From positions 8,178,939-8,242,938 of the forward strand of contig NC_135018.1 in NCBI RefSeq assembly GCF_051020955.1: 64,000 nt of DNA. Reading direction: 5' to 3'. Below are positions 10,437-24,497 of the stretch, one piece after another; position 1 is the first letter of the stretch; every line of letters starts with the position of its first letter. Position numbers and translations under genes: made by a program. The notes under the pieces are model-generated. The model had not been told where the DNA came from. It did not search any database and worked only from the letters and a program-made list of their open reading frames with translations. The stretch is from Megalopta genalis. Its lineage: Eukaryota > Arthropoda > Insecta > Hymenoptera > Halictidae.

Positions 10437-13400
10437 AATTTAATTGTTGCACTTTGTATGGTATTTGTTGACGTTTCGATCCGCATGTCTTCAGTTCCTC
10501 AGCTGCTACATTATGCGAACAGATTTTTATAAAATCGAAATAAGAATAGTGAAATAGAAATAATGTTGAATTTGGAATCAAAGATCGAAGGATACGGTGA
10601 CAAAGGAAGAGGGATAGGATCGGGATGGGTAGGATGCGCGACAAAAAAATATGGCAAATCCGGAGCTGGTCCAATTGACACTCAGCAGCTCGGCGAATGG
10701 AAATACGTCTACGCGCGGTAATGCGATTAAAGGGGTGCGTGGGGGTGCGCGGTGGCGTGGTAGACCATGCGGGGACGTCGCGTTAAAAAGAAGGTTGCCG
10801 CGAGGGGAGGCAATATTTCCAGAAGATCCTTTGAGAAGACGTCCTCCGGCGAATCACAATAAGACTTCCCATTCGGCGGATTTACCGAAATTCGACATCC
10901 GTTCCTGTTTGTTCGCTCCGAATCTTCTGAATCCTATTCCCCCGTCTGCACGCGTGACTCCTTAATTGAAAGAGCATCGTCGCAAAAAAATTTCATGACC
11001 GTCCATAATTAGAAAAGTTTTGTCGTCGTAAGATTCTGCTTGGCTACCTGTAAAAGCTTCGGAAAATCTGAACACATTTTTATTCGCGTTTAACGCGAAC
11101 TTTCAAATAATTCATCCGATCCTCTGTCTTCGTTAAGAATTTCTAATGATCTCACTGTTTTTTTTTTCAAAAATGTTTCAACGAAGTTTTAAGTCTGGCG
11201 AACTACTTGGCACTTCCGGCGCTTCAAATAATTATTGCTGGGGTATTAAATTTTTACCGAACTAATTTCTCATGCCCGAAATTATGGCAAAAATCTGAAA
11301 AATCGAAGTTGTCGGTGGGAAGGTTTTAATTTGCGGATCGATTACTTTAATGGTGGGTGGAAAAACGAAATTAGTGGCAATTGCACTTCGTTCTTCGAGT
11401 TCGTGTAAAGCTCATATCTTTTTGTCGAAGACATTCTTTTCAATTCTGTAATACGGATATTGTAAGTAAGTAAGTACAACATTTTTAAGTGCTAACGTAT
11501 CAAGAATTGATGACCGATAAATTGTAGACTTAAATAATAAGAGGAAATGGAATGCATTTATTGGAAAGTTATGGTCGTAACTTTTGCGTTTCTGCCCGTC
11601 CTACCTCTAAACTTACTGCAGCAATATTTTATACTTTCGTTTTGCAGTAAGTTAAAAAATTGGCTGCGTCGAGTTGCACGTTTGTCCATTGTAGCCATTT
11701 CTTATGAGGCAACGTATAATATACCGACTCATGAAAGTATTTAAAACGCAATAAAAATTGTGCGGAGAAGTTGCAATTTGTTGGATTGACAAACAATGTT
11801 TCAATTACGTGTTTTCTATATTCAGGATCATTGGATAATGAATACTGATTGAGCAGAAAACAAGTGTGTCCGATAATTAAAGGACATTTAAATGATTACA
11901 TCGGTACAATAATTAAATATTTCAAACGTAAAATATTTGAACAAGAAGGACGTGTCATCGGCATCGACGATGATGCGTTGGGAGCGACGAAGAAAGATTC
12001 TTCTCAAAATTTGGAAATTCCGATTCGTAATCAGAAGTCCCGAAAACGTGCAGACACCAACTTTTGCGAAAATTAAATCATATTTTCGTCTACCCATCCG
12101 CCATGATGTTTTTCGAAATTTGAAATTCAGATACGTAATCAGCAACCATGAAGATCTTCGCGTACAAATTTTCGATCAAATCGATATTCCGGAAGAAAAC
12201 GATTATTCGTGCAAACAGCCTTTGTTTGTCGCAGCAAACGGGAGAGACGATTCTCAAGGTATCAAAGCATTCAATAAAATTGACGGGCGTTCATTAAAAC
12301 TCGTCGCGGCTACACGTACCCTAATTAAAAGTCGTTTCCCCTAAAACTAGAAAACTTTCTTCCCGGCGCGCGGCGACGCTTCTTATCTGCACATTTCAAT
12401 TTCCTCGAATTGAGATTCGCTTAAGTAATTCTTTAGCCTCGGCGCTTGATATAACCGATTTCCAATATATCCGCGGAAAATTCTTATTACATGTAAATGA
12501 AATCGGGGATCACCATGATCGACGTGCTGGATGAATTTTTTAACGCGGACAATGTGCCGGTCCGGCGAAATCATGTTAGGGCATCGTGCACGTACAAACG
12601 ACTCGGCAAAACGAATTCTTTCGTTAACATGGATCTCCATTTACTTCGCTCGACTCGCTGCGCGTCACTGTCGAGGTAATTATATTATTCCTATTTATTC
12701 CCGAATCTTAAATCACGTCGCAGTCACGTCAAATGTTTTCAAATCGTTCCGATTTATTCAATCTGTCACTTTCGTGTCAAATTTGTACATATATTTGTCA
12801 CGTAATTTTTAGCAAATTTCCGTAACCAAATCCATTTGCACCGAAATTATGTGTAATTTCTTTTTCAACGATAATTAGAAATGAACACGAGTACTAAAAT
12901 AACTGCAACAGAGAGATTAACAATGAAACATTTATTGGAATATATGTTGAAAACTATTTCCATTGGTTGAAGGCTGGAGGCTGAAGGTCATGTTATTATA
13001 GGTCATTGGATTCGTTTTGATCTTAGCTATCGTGATATGGTGATTGAAATCTCGAAAAATATCACCTTTAAAAAGAAATTATTTCCACTGCAACATGTGT
13101 CCCTTGGAACCACGCAATCTATTTCTCTAGCATCTTTGAGTATCGTTAACGATAACGGAGATATATAGCTTTGTAACAGCTTTAGTGAATCACCCTGAAT
13201 AAAAATTGCGAACACGCGTACTGATAAAGTAGCCTCGCCCATCGGACCACCGAAGCCAGAGAAGAAGAAGAAAGGAGATGTAATCGATCGCAATTAAAAG
13301 CTACCCACGTGAATCACAACAATCGCTGATCGATCAAGAGGCGAATCACCGTCGGACCGAGATCGAGACGCATCCAGCACGCATCGTCGCCTCTAGCTGG

Positions 13401-14249
13401 TCTCTTAGGGCCTATCCTAGGGGATCCAACGTTTCCTCCGTCCCTCCATCACTCCACACGCATCCCCTTTCCGAGGCACGAAGGTGGCCGACGTGAAAGG
13501 TGGCCGTGTCGCGAGCAAGACAGACGATGCAGTACAGAAGAGCAAGGCCAGTCGTCGGCAGGGGGGATCCAAACGAACTGAAGGAGCGATAGAAAGGCAA
13601 AGAGTCGCTTGTATAATTCATGGGGACTACCCCCAAGTGGTTCGTGGTCCATGGGTCCAGCCGCGTTTCAACTTGTGCCTCCTGGCCCCGCGGGCTTCCA
13701 GCAGACACTGTCCCTTACCCCACCGTGGCATCTCAATGCTGACCGGCCAGCAGATTAGCCCCAGGAAATTGCCAAACTTCGCCACGGCCTCCACCCTCTC
13801 CTCCTCACCCCGTTCTCCTCCTCATCCGCCACAGCCCTCTCCTTTTCCTCGCGGCAGAAAAGTCGATTTCAAAAGTCGTTGCTCAAGCGGTCAGTAACCT
13901 CCGCAGACTTTCTGTTCCCGGGCTTCTTCAAGGTGGCTGCGACGGGACACCAGAAATTGTCTCTTAAATTAATGCGCCGTGAGACGATCTTCGCTTAACC
14001 CGCCACTCGAATCCTCGGAGACCCAAACCCTCGTCGAGCCTTCTGCAACTTGGACCTTGTTCCTTCGAAGCCACGACCTTGACAGACATTTTTGTACCGC
14101 GTTAACGGGGTACGTTCCCTCGGAAAAGCGACCCCATGGAAAATATTTTGCTGCTGGACTTAAATGTTCACTGCTTCGAATCGAACTCGTTACTTCAGTA
14201 ATTGGCTCCTCTACCAAAATAAAACATATTCAATTTTTTGATCCTTTTG
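10437..14249. other. Long spacer, no gene recognised
   Basis: AT-rich in the left two thirds and GC-rich from about 13,250. It contains a short diverged tandem duplication (12002-12186). The frames at 11937-12344 and 13484-13897 (plus) have no recognisable domains, and the first owes part of its length to the duplication. Confidence 0.45.
12002..12186. repeat. Diverged ~110-bp tandem duplication
   Basis: The stretch around 12002-12078 (tttggaaattccgattcgta...) resembles 12112-12186 (tttgaaattcagatacgtaa...). Similarity is clear by eye but well below identity. Confidence 0.6.
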
Positions 14250-14409
14250 CAGTAAATTCTCCCTAATTCGCTCTCAGATTGTGCACAAAGAGGTAACCGA
14301 TTGTCAACAACTATAAAAACGAGCCGCGAGGCTCGAGTAATCGTATCTTCTCTTCTCAAATTGTCCATTTTTGTGAACAATCTGAGCGCCAATTAGGGAG
14401 AATTTACCG
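14250..14409. mobile_element. Hairpin MITE, CTCCCTAATTCG family, copy A (160 bp)
   Basis: The inverted termini read CAGTAAATTCTCCCTAATTC and CGGTAAATTCTCCCTAATTG and continue into (G)CGCTCAGATTGT. A TA follows the right end, and the left flank is TG instead of TA. Copy B at 25348-25562 is longer. In this copy the left arm has an internal deletion, so the hairpin is asymmetric. Confidence 0.85.
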
Positions 14410-14518
14410 TATTTTGTTTATGTTCGGACAAAAAACAATTTAATTGTCTTGTTAAAAGTATTATTTATAATCAGAAGATAGCACTTAATTTTTTCAAAAA
14501 GATCTACTACGATGCATA

Positions 14519-14750
14519 ACACACTAGATTTATGGAAGCGGTCAAAATGATGAGTCACTAACTTCTTAACTTACGATTATTCAGATCGTAAAGATTCATT
14601 TATGAGTTATTGATTCAAATATGCTGTCACGATTATTATCGTGTAAAATATTACAATAACACACGTTAAAATTCAGGATAAATGCCTTATCGTTACTATA
14701 TTATTATAAACTATTATCAAACAGCTGCTTTTAGTGCTGTGTAAATCTAA
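14519..14750. mobile_element. Decayed TTAACACTAGA-family MITE fragment
   Basis: It begins ACACTAGATTTATGGAAGC, followed by GGTCAAAATGA, and shares the stretch around 'aaaatattacaataacaca' with the relics at 28384 and 54165. The family's TTAA end is degraded here. No coding content. Confidence 0.5.
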
Positions 14751-15574
14751 TGTTCATGCTAGCAATTTTTTTCCAATCAGAAAACTGAGTCTTTTCGAGA
14801 CTAATTTTTGTAATCTAGAATCTAGATTCACACAAGAAGAATTTCACTGAGATGACAGGGACATTAAAGTAAATGTAACGTATAAAATTAGCAGAGAACG
14901 GCGAAAGATTTGTATACTGTTATCTAGTAATGAGATTCTCAATGGCGGTAGTTTAGCAGCCAATTCTCGCCTTCTTTGTTCCCGCGTGTTCCTTTTGTTT
15001 CCGTCCGGGCAACCATGAGTTTTCCGCTGCTATCTCTTTAGCGGCGCATACTCCGGTGCCGGATTGCATCGGTTTTCTTGCGAGACAATGGTCAGGACAG
15101 GTTTATCGGGCCGTAGCGATGTGCAACGAGTTTCGGAGGTTATAAATGACAACTCTTTGTGCAACGGATGTTCCCGAGGATTGATCCCGGATCGGGACGC
15201 TCCCGGACCGCTGTTCCTCCACATTCATTCGGTCGAGTTTTATGGTTTACGATGCCCGGCGAAGCTCCTACTCCGGTTTTCCGAGCTCGTTCTTTGGTTA
15301 TTAAATTAAACCGGCGTAACTGCTCGGCGAAACTTCTTTTAGTCGACTACTAAGTTTGCTCGATTTTTATAACTTTCCGTGAAATCCCCCGGGAACCGGG
15401 TTTCCCGCGCATCCGAACTATTCGACTCGAGAAAGATCTATCACTAACATTGCCATCCGGGCGATCTGTTGACGAAGAACTTTGCAAAACGAAACGATTG
15501 TTTTCAACAAGAAGTGCTCGCTGGGACTGTCGCTAAATGTAACGGCAGTAACAGTGCAATTTCTACATTCTGTA
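14751..15574. other. Spacer
   Basis: No gene recognised. The centre (14940-15420) is GC-rich with short frames on both strands. Confidence 0.45.
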
Positions 15575-15576
15575 TA

Positions 15577-16179
15577 TAGGGTGTTTATTGATATCCTGCA
15601 CACTGAAATATCATTTTTGCTGATATTAAAAAATGTGTTCGGGAAATTTTCCTTGGTTCGATGCTAGGATTATTATGATTCGTGTTCTTTTTCTCTCAAG
15701 GTCGTGTTTTTCAATTGTTGAAGATCATCGAAGACACTGCAGCATACATTTTATTACGTATGGGAAACCAAAGTTTCTAAATTTTTTGATTGCTTTCAAA
15801 CTGCCTTGATTTTCTGCTCAAGGTCACTTAAAGGTCGCCGTGTATCAGGTTGTTGGATTCGCTTAGCGACGACCTTCGATCCATGAAAAGAAGAATGACC
15901 TGGAGAAGAGCAAGACATGAATAAGACATAATTGTAAATTGTAAATAAAATTAATAATTGCAATAAGTTGCAAATTATTTATAAATATCCTTAAATGTTT
16001 TTAAATATCTGCACATTCTTTTATTTGACCTATTTATGTTTATCGTAAATGCACAAAATTCGCAGTGTAATCATAGTATTCTTAGATTCGTACTAAACAG
16101 AGTTGTCCGGACACAGTTATTTATACGTCAGCAAGGATAACGTAGATACTTCAACGTTGAGGATGACATAAACACCCTA
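15577..16179. mobile_element. TAGGGTGTTTAT-type MITE (603 bp)
   Basis: The two ends, TAGGGTGTTTATTGATATCC and TAGGGTGTTTATGTCATCCT (complement), are inverted and flanked by TA. The termini resemble the CAGGGTG-type ends seen at 34368 and 48753. No transposase frame is present. Confidence 0.7.
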
Positions 16180-16181
16180 TA

Positions 16182-19100
16182 TAAGGTTGAAAGAATAGAA
16201 CGGTATTTTGTTCGTCTTGAAAAAGTGATTTCACTCGAAGATACGGCAGTTCAATCAGAGTGGAGACACACGCGGACGGTTCTTCAAGTTCGAGGGTTCA
16301 AGTACCATGGAAACTAGACATTTTTTTTGATATGATACCAACAGATGTAGCAGCTTGAAACTTTGCGAAAATGTTTGTCCGTGCTTCTGGAATACGGCAA
16401 AAATTTCGTCGATGTGTTGAAGTTGAAAAGCCGAGGTTTAAAATCATGTACTAATGATCTAAGTAATATATATAATTTGGTATCGGTTCTTCTATATATT
16501 TTATACATAAATATATGTATAAAGGGAAAATGTGTATGCTGCACCTGTGCATATTATCTGCAATAATTGCAGACACTTAATTGGACGAACAATAAATTGA
16601 CTAGTTCTTGATACTGGAATTGTACTTGATACGGTGTGGAACGAAATATTTGCCATGCACCGTTCTATACTCGACGATAACGAAGGGTGGTGAGAGTTCA
16701 GACTCTTGGAAACGAAACAACTGGTTTTTAATTGCAGGAACAGCCCCTGATAATGAGTCGATTACGTTTACCACAGTGGATCCGGGAACGCGACGACGCG
16801 GCGTAAACACAAAGGGTGAAAGGGAAAGGGTCGTAACAAGGATTCCTCATTAACTGGAGGTTCCCTTGGTCGCGCTCTCCCATCGACAGACCGAGTTGAG
16901 GCGATCTCTGGCTCCGTCTGTTCCCTTGAGACAGCTGTGTTTCAGTATCCTCCGAGCCTCTTCATCGCCTCGAGCTCTGACCTCCGACTGAAGCCTCGCA
17001 AGCGAACCAATTAACGCTAATAAAAAAACTGGCGAATTAATTATTCGAATCCTTGTCAACGCGCGGCATTTTATGGGGCAATCGTACGCCAACCACGGTG
17101 AGAAGTCATTTTTCTATATGTACACTTACAGTTAATGAAGTTTTTACCAATAGTTAATTAGACATATGGATCTATGGGATGTATGTCTTTTTTTACCATC
17201 CGACTGTTTTAAACAGGACTTTGAAATAACCAATCTCAAAATCATCTGAAATGAAAATCGTCGATTCTAAACGCTTTGTTCTTTGAAATTAAATAACAAG
17301 TGAAAGAAAATAGGTTTACCTAGAGTGTATGTACTTAAATTATACCAAATTATACTTTTATGTCGTTGATACTTTTTGGGTCATGCTTAATTAAGTATGT
17401 TGAATTTTCATTTCATTTTCTAATTACGAATTCAGCAGGATGGAGCGTTAATTTTGGTCGGCATTTTAAACAGCGAAATCTTTACTTTTCGTAAAAAAAA
17501 ACATTGGCTCCTACGGGCTGTGGTATTGCGAAGGCTACACTGCGAAGTAAACAGTGGCTCTGACACGTGCGTCTTCTTTATGAACACAGGAAATCACCTG
17601 TTATTTTCCTAACGTTATTTACTACTATTCCTAATATTACTTACTGACGTCACTTCAATATTATTTCACTAATACGGTAATTATAAACAGGCTTCTAGTT
17701 ACGTTGGTTCCTATAATATCAAGTCAAAGAAAAGAAAATCAATATAAAATCTGTGCCTTATTCAAATTATATCATAATGATATTAATTAAAACTTGTATA
17801 AGCTGTCCCCACGATAAAGTTCATAGATTACTTAAAATGTGAATGTACTTATATGATAAAGAAAACTTATAAAATATAATTTCATAAAACGTTTTAAAAG
17901 CGTAATTCTGCGAATTTATTAATTATTTGAAAAAAGTAAAAGAATACACAAGGAATATTATCCATATATGTCAATTAATTTTTGTATACTACTACATTAT
18001 CAGCTAGAACATCTGTGTTTAGCAAATTTTAAAGATGTCAGTGGATTACAAGTATTTGTGAAATGAAATGTGAGATTGATATTTATTGAGTAAAACGACA
18101 GCTTATATAAATAATAATTGCATAAGTGTGCGTAGCGCACGCGTCAGAAAAGACGAAGAAATAAACCAGATGTGTGTATTTAAACCGTATAAAATGAAGA
18201 AATAAGTTAGACATACATGATTTCAGACATAAGATGTTTATTATCGCGTTTGTTGTGTATCTGCCCCATAGTGTGGCGCGCGGCCGGCGGCGTCCATTAG
18301 CTCGTCATCGAGTGACTTGTTTGTTGAAAATAGATTCGGAAGATTCGATAGCCGCTGTTTAACCGGCCCACTGGATACATTCACATATGTCAACGAAGGA
18401 TAAAACGTAAAATAATATAAAACAGGATGCTTTAAACGTCTCAGTGCAGAATATTTTCGGGGGTATTAGGGGAGACCTTGTGACCCAGCCTCTGTCGTTA
18501 GCTTTTGTCGCTTTAGCGTGCAAATTATTCGCGGTATTTTTTTTAATAGGTACACAGTTCCTCGGGGTTGAATTAATTGCGGACCGCGAGCAGTGCTTCG
18601 TTAGTGCGCGCGGAAAGTAAATTCGTTAAATATCTCATTCTCGGGGCCCGTTTCCGCGCCGCTGCGGAATCTACGAATCGACGCGAACCGGGACCACGTA
18701 TAAAAAAGGGAGATCCTCAAATTCGCTGAATAAATAGCGTGTACCCCGATCTCTGATATCCCTGAATTAAGGTAGCGTAACGCCCGATTAATTAAATGTA
18801 TTGTACGGTGTGAATTCGCGGTCGGTGACGAATCGAAGTTGATTTAAACGAAACTGTCTTGTTTATAGTATGGCAAATATTAATAACCGAGTTTAAAGAA
18901 ACTTTCGATATGCGAATTTCGACAAAATATCGGTTCATACCTTTCTTCACCAAATATTTCGAGTTCTGTCAAAATTTCAGTAAGTATTTTCTTCATGAAA
19001 ACTTTTCATTCCTTATATTGCTCGATGAATGTCCAATCACTAGACTGCAGATGAAATTTAAAACAATAAATGTATTACAAAAATTAAAAAAATGTATTAC

Positions 19101-20475
19101 TGAAATTATTAAGTAAAGACAGAAATGTTTATTTAACTCATATTTGTTGCAATTGATAATGATCATTTTGTATCACATGAAGATCCGGTATCTATTAATT
19201 ACAATTTGAAACTTCAATTACAATTGAAATTTGATCCATTCCATTTAAATAATATTTGTTCTAACATGAAACGCCAGAACATGAATATGTTATCAAAACA
19301 TCAATATATTAATAAATTAATTTTCTTATTTATGTGAAAGTATTTATTTTATATTACTATGCCCAGGGAGTTCGCGATAATTTGTACCATCGTTTTATTA
19401 CAAAAAAAAAACAGTGAAAAAAGAGGAGGTTATACTGTATTTTGCTGACAATATGATAATGTTGTCTCAATCTTCCATATTTTTAACAATTTTCGAGAGG
19501 CAAAGGGAGCCTTCGTTTTTTTAATGAAATGCTACATACTTTTTTACATCGTATGAAAGTGTGCATTAAGACGAATTCAACTGTGGTACAATGTGGTCTT
19601 TGCGATCATACACAAGGACAGAAATAAAAGAAATAAATTTTACATTTCGTAATGCTGTATTTATTAGTATGTTGTAGTGACAAAACTACATATCGTGTTC
19701 GGAAGGAACTACGATCAGACAAAGGCTCTAGATCGCGCCGCGATCGTAGGACAGACTTATAATGTTCACGCGGTAGACGCGCCACGCCGTTGTGAGGGGG
19801 TCCCGCGCATGCGTCGCCTGCCCCACCCCCACTCCTTGCGTAACCTATTTTTCTGTGAACACTGCGCATGAGATCTATTGAGTGTTTAGCGAGATCCATA
19901 GATGAAGTTCAGTTCGATTTTCCGCTCATTTATTTGCAACCGCAGACTTTGATTGGCCGAGAACGGCGCGAAAACGCAATTGACTTTAACAATCGATGAA
20001 GTCGTTAGCCATGACCTGGGAAGCCGCGGAAACATCGTCGCCCGAAGCCGCGGAAAGTTGCGACGCGCCGCAGATATTTTTCTACCTCACTCCGTCGCAA
20101 CGCGTGGGCAGTTACATAAAAGGCGCTCGCGGCCGCCAACGCGTGGTCCCCATCTGCCGAGTTCAGGGCAAATCTTGATCAACTCGTAATTAAACCCGGC
20201 AACTTCGATATCATAAAACAGCATCGAGCCACGCGGCCGCGTATCAAGCTCGAGCATTCATTAGCGAGATTTTGAACTGCGGAACGAACGGCTCCCTCGC
20301 GGAAACTTCTGTTAAATTTCTAATCGACCGATAACCGTCCCGTGTTTCCCTTCAATTAATCGAATTCGAAACGCTCGAACCACCGGAATAATTGATCGCG
20401 AACCATTGTCCGTTCGCTCGTTGACCTTTCATCGCTTTTTCACATCGTTTGCGTTCCTTACTTGCGCGTTATCTA
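16182..20475. other. Long spacer, no gene recognised
   Basis: Mostly AT-rich (17,100-18,250 and 18,850-19,600), with GC-richer stretches at 18,250-18,800 and 19,700-20,450. The short frames carry no known motif. Confidence 0.45.
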
Positions 20476-20501
20476 TAAGACTGCGGATCTTCATGCATTT
20501 A
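20476..20501. mobile_element. CAGACTGCGGATTT-family terminal fragment
   Basis: AAGACTGCGGATCTTCATGC matches one end of the hAT-like MITE family. No partner end was found. Confidence 0.45.
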
Positions 20502-23500
20502 CGGTGAAAATGAGTAGCTGGAACGTGAAATTGCGAAGACATAATATGAAGTTAATCATATTGTTACACTATTTTCCAATTATCATAATTATTAAGAGAA
20601 ATCGTTTATTTATATTTAATTCCTCTTTCGTGGAATCGTCTTGGAAAAATTTTATTTTACATAAAGACAAGGATTAAAGGCAAGATAGTACAAAGACGTC
20701 TTTTAGATGTCTTAAGGACGTCTGTTTTTAGACATTCGGAATATCTCAAACATGTTCTCTAAGAATTTTTAAAATTATAAATATAAATATAAAAAATCTC
20801 CAAAAATTACCGCTTACGTAGTAAGAGGATTAATAATCGAAATATTTACGCCTGTTTTTAGTGAATGAAACCAGGGAACGAGACTGGGGAAGCTTCTGCG
20901 TGCATCACATGTGTGATCTTTCCTTGAAAACAGCACTGCATAAAATCAATTACTTCCATTATTATTTCGTAAATGTTGGAAAAATAAAAGCGAACTTCCT
21001 CTCTTACCAACTCGCATTTCATCGAATTTGTATTTTATGCTGAGCGGCTTTTTTGTTTACGTCGAAGTGTATCGTGTCGCTGTACCAGCATTTGCGTTAT
21101 ATGTGTGTGTTTAATAAATATTTGTTCGGGAATTGCGTCGGAATAAATATAACTAACCCATGGTGAAATAATTTCTCGTGCTGGCGAAAAGTATACTTTT
21201 TATATAATTTATTTAATTTAAATAGAATGATATTTCGAGTCGAAGATATTTTAGCGAAGTGACTCGCGAGCGCAACGGAGTTAATTAAATCGTTTCATCG
21301 AATTCTATTTCGCGGGAGTAGATTATCCAGAGATGAAGATTTAAACACTATCTCCGACTCCGAAAAGGGCGCTCGTTTCGCTCGGAAATTCGGCGAACAG
21401 TTCGCCGCGGAAATTCGTTTGATTAATAAATTTCGAGACGATCGGCCGCACGGCGGAAAATCAACACTGCGGAAGAATTTCAGGGCGGAACATTCGCTGC
21501 TCGTGTTTGTATTCCGCGAAGAAAAATTGATTAACGTAACTTCGGGGCGCGCGTCGCGTCGGCAACGCCGTGCCGGCAGCGGCGCGCAACGCCGCGCAAA
21601 CGACTGAGCGCTGAGCAATGCACATCTGCCTGTGGGAACTTTCCTTTAATATGTTATCACGATTGTGCGCGGCCGGCGCAATAAGCCCATTGTGTCATGT
21701 CCGCCCGGCCATCGTGACTCCCGTCTAGTAACAGCTAAATTAACCGTGGCCCACCTTTAACCGACCGTTCTACCTGGAATTTCGAAACACTTGGCCGATT
21801 GTTCAATCTAGTTGCTTTGATGTAGTTGCACTGTTACACGGGTTATCGCCTCCTGAGAAATCTCGCCGTCTATCCTGCAAGTCTAGGAAATTTTCAAGAC
21901 GATGCTTCCTCTAACTTGATTACGAGATTCTACCTTTTTAGGCGATTCCAATACGGTGGATTTTATTGGACAATCTTCAGCGTGCAAATATAAAGTATAC
22001 AAAATAATATCCAGGGAGATTCACAACTTTGATTTGCTGAATTGTTTTAATCCTGGCATGACGAAGACCAGGTGTGCGGTGATCTTTATCTGTTACATGT
22101 TCCATAGTACCTTCCATTATGGGAATATTAGCAAAAATAAAAACAGGAATAAACGAATCGATAGAAGTGAAATGGTGTAGATGCTGGTATGGGTCATACG
22201 AGACCCGGCCGCCGGCCGCTATGGTCCGTCATGCGAGTGTTAATACCATGTAGCAGCGTTAGTTACGTTAACACAGTTATATTGTGTTTACTAAAGTAGT
22301 TCAGCTATCGTAAGTGACAATCGCGAACCAATCGATAATATGTATAATTCGAAAGGTACTTAAACGATTTTAGATCTTCGAGCATCTTCATAATTTTTAC
22401 AAACTTGTTTGGAATCTTCCGAATTTTTACAAGATGAGATTAAGCGTCTGCGGACCTGTTCGAACATTCGTTCGACGTTCTCAAGTGGTACGGGGAAAGA
22501 GGATCGACGGGACGTTGCGCGAACGACATCAAATATTGCTATGACAGTCTGTTACACGTCCTCGAAGGTAGTAAATTCCAAACGGCATAATCAACATTCG
22601 TAATTAATACGCAACGTGCCTCGGGAGTACATCAATTATTGCGGTACGTGTAGGTACACATCATCGCAGATACGCATTAAACTAAATATATCTCGACGAT
22701 GGTCGATGGGTATCGATTTCAATCGGACGGATATCATTTCGCCGTGTGTATTCACATTAATCGGAACAGCCGTCGTTTTCGTAATGCAACCCCCTGACTA
22801 ACCCAGCCTTGGATAAACAACACGAAACTGAACCAGGAAACCTAGCTACTGGGAATTCGTGAAACGAAAATGAAAATTGAACGCGCGACGCTCGTCAGTG
22901 CATTTCTTTCTTTCTTAACTCGGTCGTTCGATTTTCATCACAATTTATACAGAGGAAATCTTGTTCTTGTAGGCGTGAGCGCGTGTATGTGTGTATGCTT
23001 GTGCAGCATTCTCAAAATTCGAAGGATGGTCGAGACATTTTTCTTAAATACAGTAAAAATGTACGAAGAAGACACGCGAATTTTTATATTTCGATTGCGA
23101 TGTAAATTACTAAAAATGTTAAGGTTCATGGCCAGCGAAAAACCACGGAGAACCAGCAGAAGTTAAATGTTCCATCGAAACGTTTCAAATCCTCTCATCA
23201 GTCAGCTAAATGCAACATATCCGAAACAATTGTCCGCGAAATTATTAATTGGGGATCCGCGCGAGAAACGGGGAGCGTCAGTAGCGTGGTAAATGTCCTC
23301 GGGAAGGCCGCCTAAGACCGACAATTAAATCCTCGTTGTATACGAGACCAAAGAGGAGGAAGCGTTGCATTATGTATACGCAGCAGCAAGTCCGAGGTAT
23401 CGCGGAGGGAGACGCGAGAATCCTCGCCGTATGAGAAGAAGAAGAGGTGGAACAGAAGAAGAAGGAGGAGAGAAAGAAGAAGTGGAAGAGATAAAACAAG

Positions 23501-23534
23501 AAGGAGAATAAGAGATGGCGAAAGCAGAGGACAA

Positions 23535-23560
23535 CGAAGAAGAAGAAGAAGAAGAAGAGG
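23535..23560. repeat. (GAA)n microsatellite in a purine-rich tract
   Basis: About eight GAA units, within a wider imperfect AGA/GAA-rich region (about 23,340-23,570). Confidence 0.85.
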
Positions 23561-23999
23561 GGAACAGCCGAATGAATACGATATTGTTGTCATCCGCGGA
23601 ACACCGGCAACTTCTGTCCGTTCGGTCCAGCAGCCTCCGGCAGCCCTCACAAATAGCAGTTTGACTCGACTATGGAATAAATTAGCCGTGCTCAAGCTTC
23701 TCCGCCGAACCTGCGACCGTGGGAGGGCGTCGAGGTTGGCAGACGGGTGGGAGAGGCGCGGCTGGAACGGAATCAGAAAAAGTAGGGAACATTTTCGTGA
23801 AAAGGGAGCGGGGCGGGTGAAAGAGGACGACGAGGAAGAGGAACGAAGACGCAGCACAGAAACAAAGGAAAAAGAATGTGGGTGCGGGAAGGGGGTTGTG
23901 GAGACGGGGCGGCAGGTCGGAATGGTTGGTTATCAAGAAACAGGGTACTTTGGCCCTTAGGCGGTCCTTAATAATAAATTCATATCTCTACGATCTCTG

Positions 24000-24030
24000 T
24001 GGCTCTCCTGCTCTCCTGCTCTCCTGCTCT
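24000..24030. repeat. CTCTCCTG 9-10-bp tandem repeat
   Basis: About three copies of CTCTCCTGC. Confidence 0.7.
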
Positions 24031-24157
24031 TCACCGTTCAGCTCCCTTCTGTTCAAGCTCGCTCCGCAATGCCGCGAACCCCTATGCCCCTCCTGCCCGC
24101 GCCCCTTCGGGGCCCGTGACCAGAGACCCCCGGCCACCATGAGACACTAACCGGGGC

Positions 24158-24200
24158 TCGTCTCCGTCTCCGTCTACGTCTACGTCTCCGTCTCCGTTTC
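24158..24200. repeat. Hexamer repeat CTCCGT/CTACGT
   Basis: About seven hexamers alternating between CTCCGT and CTACGT. Confidence 0.85.
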
Positions 24201-24419
24201 GCGGCAGGACTACAAATCTCTTTTTTATGCCGCTTAATAAAACTCGTCTGACATATCTCCGACTTCTACCACTTAATTTCGGTTGCCTCTCCTTCTCTCT
24301 TCGGCCTCGGACCAGCCCCGATCGTTTTCCCTTCTTCCCGACCCTCCCCATCTTCGTTCGTTCTGTCTGCGCGTCACACTTCCCGGCCATTGTTATTTCT
24401 GTCTCGGTTCCGCGTTTTC

Positions 24420-24497
24420 GACTCGATGCCACTCGTTTGCACTCGTTCCCACTCGTTCTCGTTCGTTCCCACTGGTTTCTACTTGGTTTCCACTCGA
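24420..24497. repeat. CACTCGTTCC-like cryptic tandem repeat
   Basis: Irregular repetition of a roughly 10-bp CACTCGTT motif. Confidence 0.65.

Noticed and set aside
22045..22245. Possible TTAA element (ATCCTGGCATGACG ... GTCATGCGAGTG-TTAA)
   Set aside because: The two ends match at only part of their length, and the left flank is not a clear TTAA junction.
23312..23857. 181-codon minus-strand frame with a leucine-rich, membrane-like stretch
   Set aside because: The hydrophobic run is the translation of a GAA/AGA-rich simple repeat. I considered it as the hydrophobic tail exon of the DIP-like gene but saw no phase-1 acceptor or family sequence before it.
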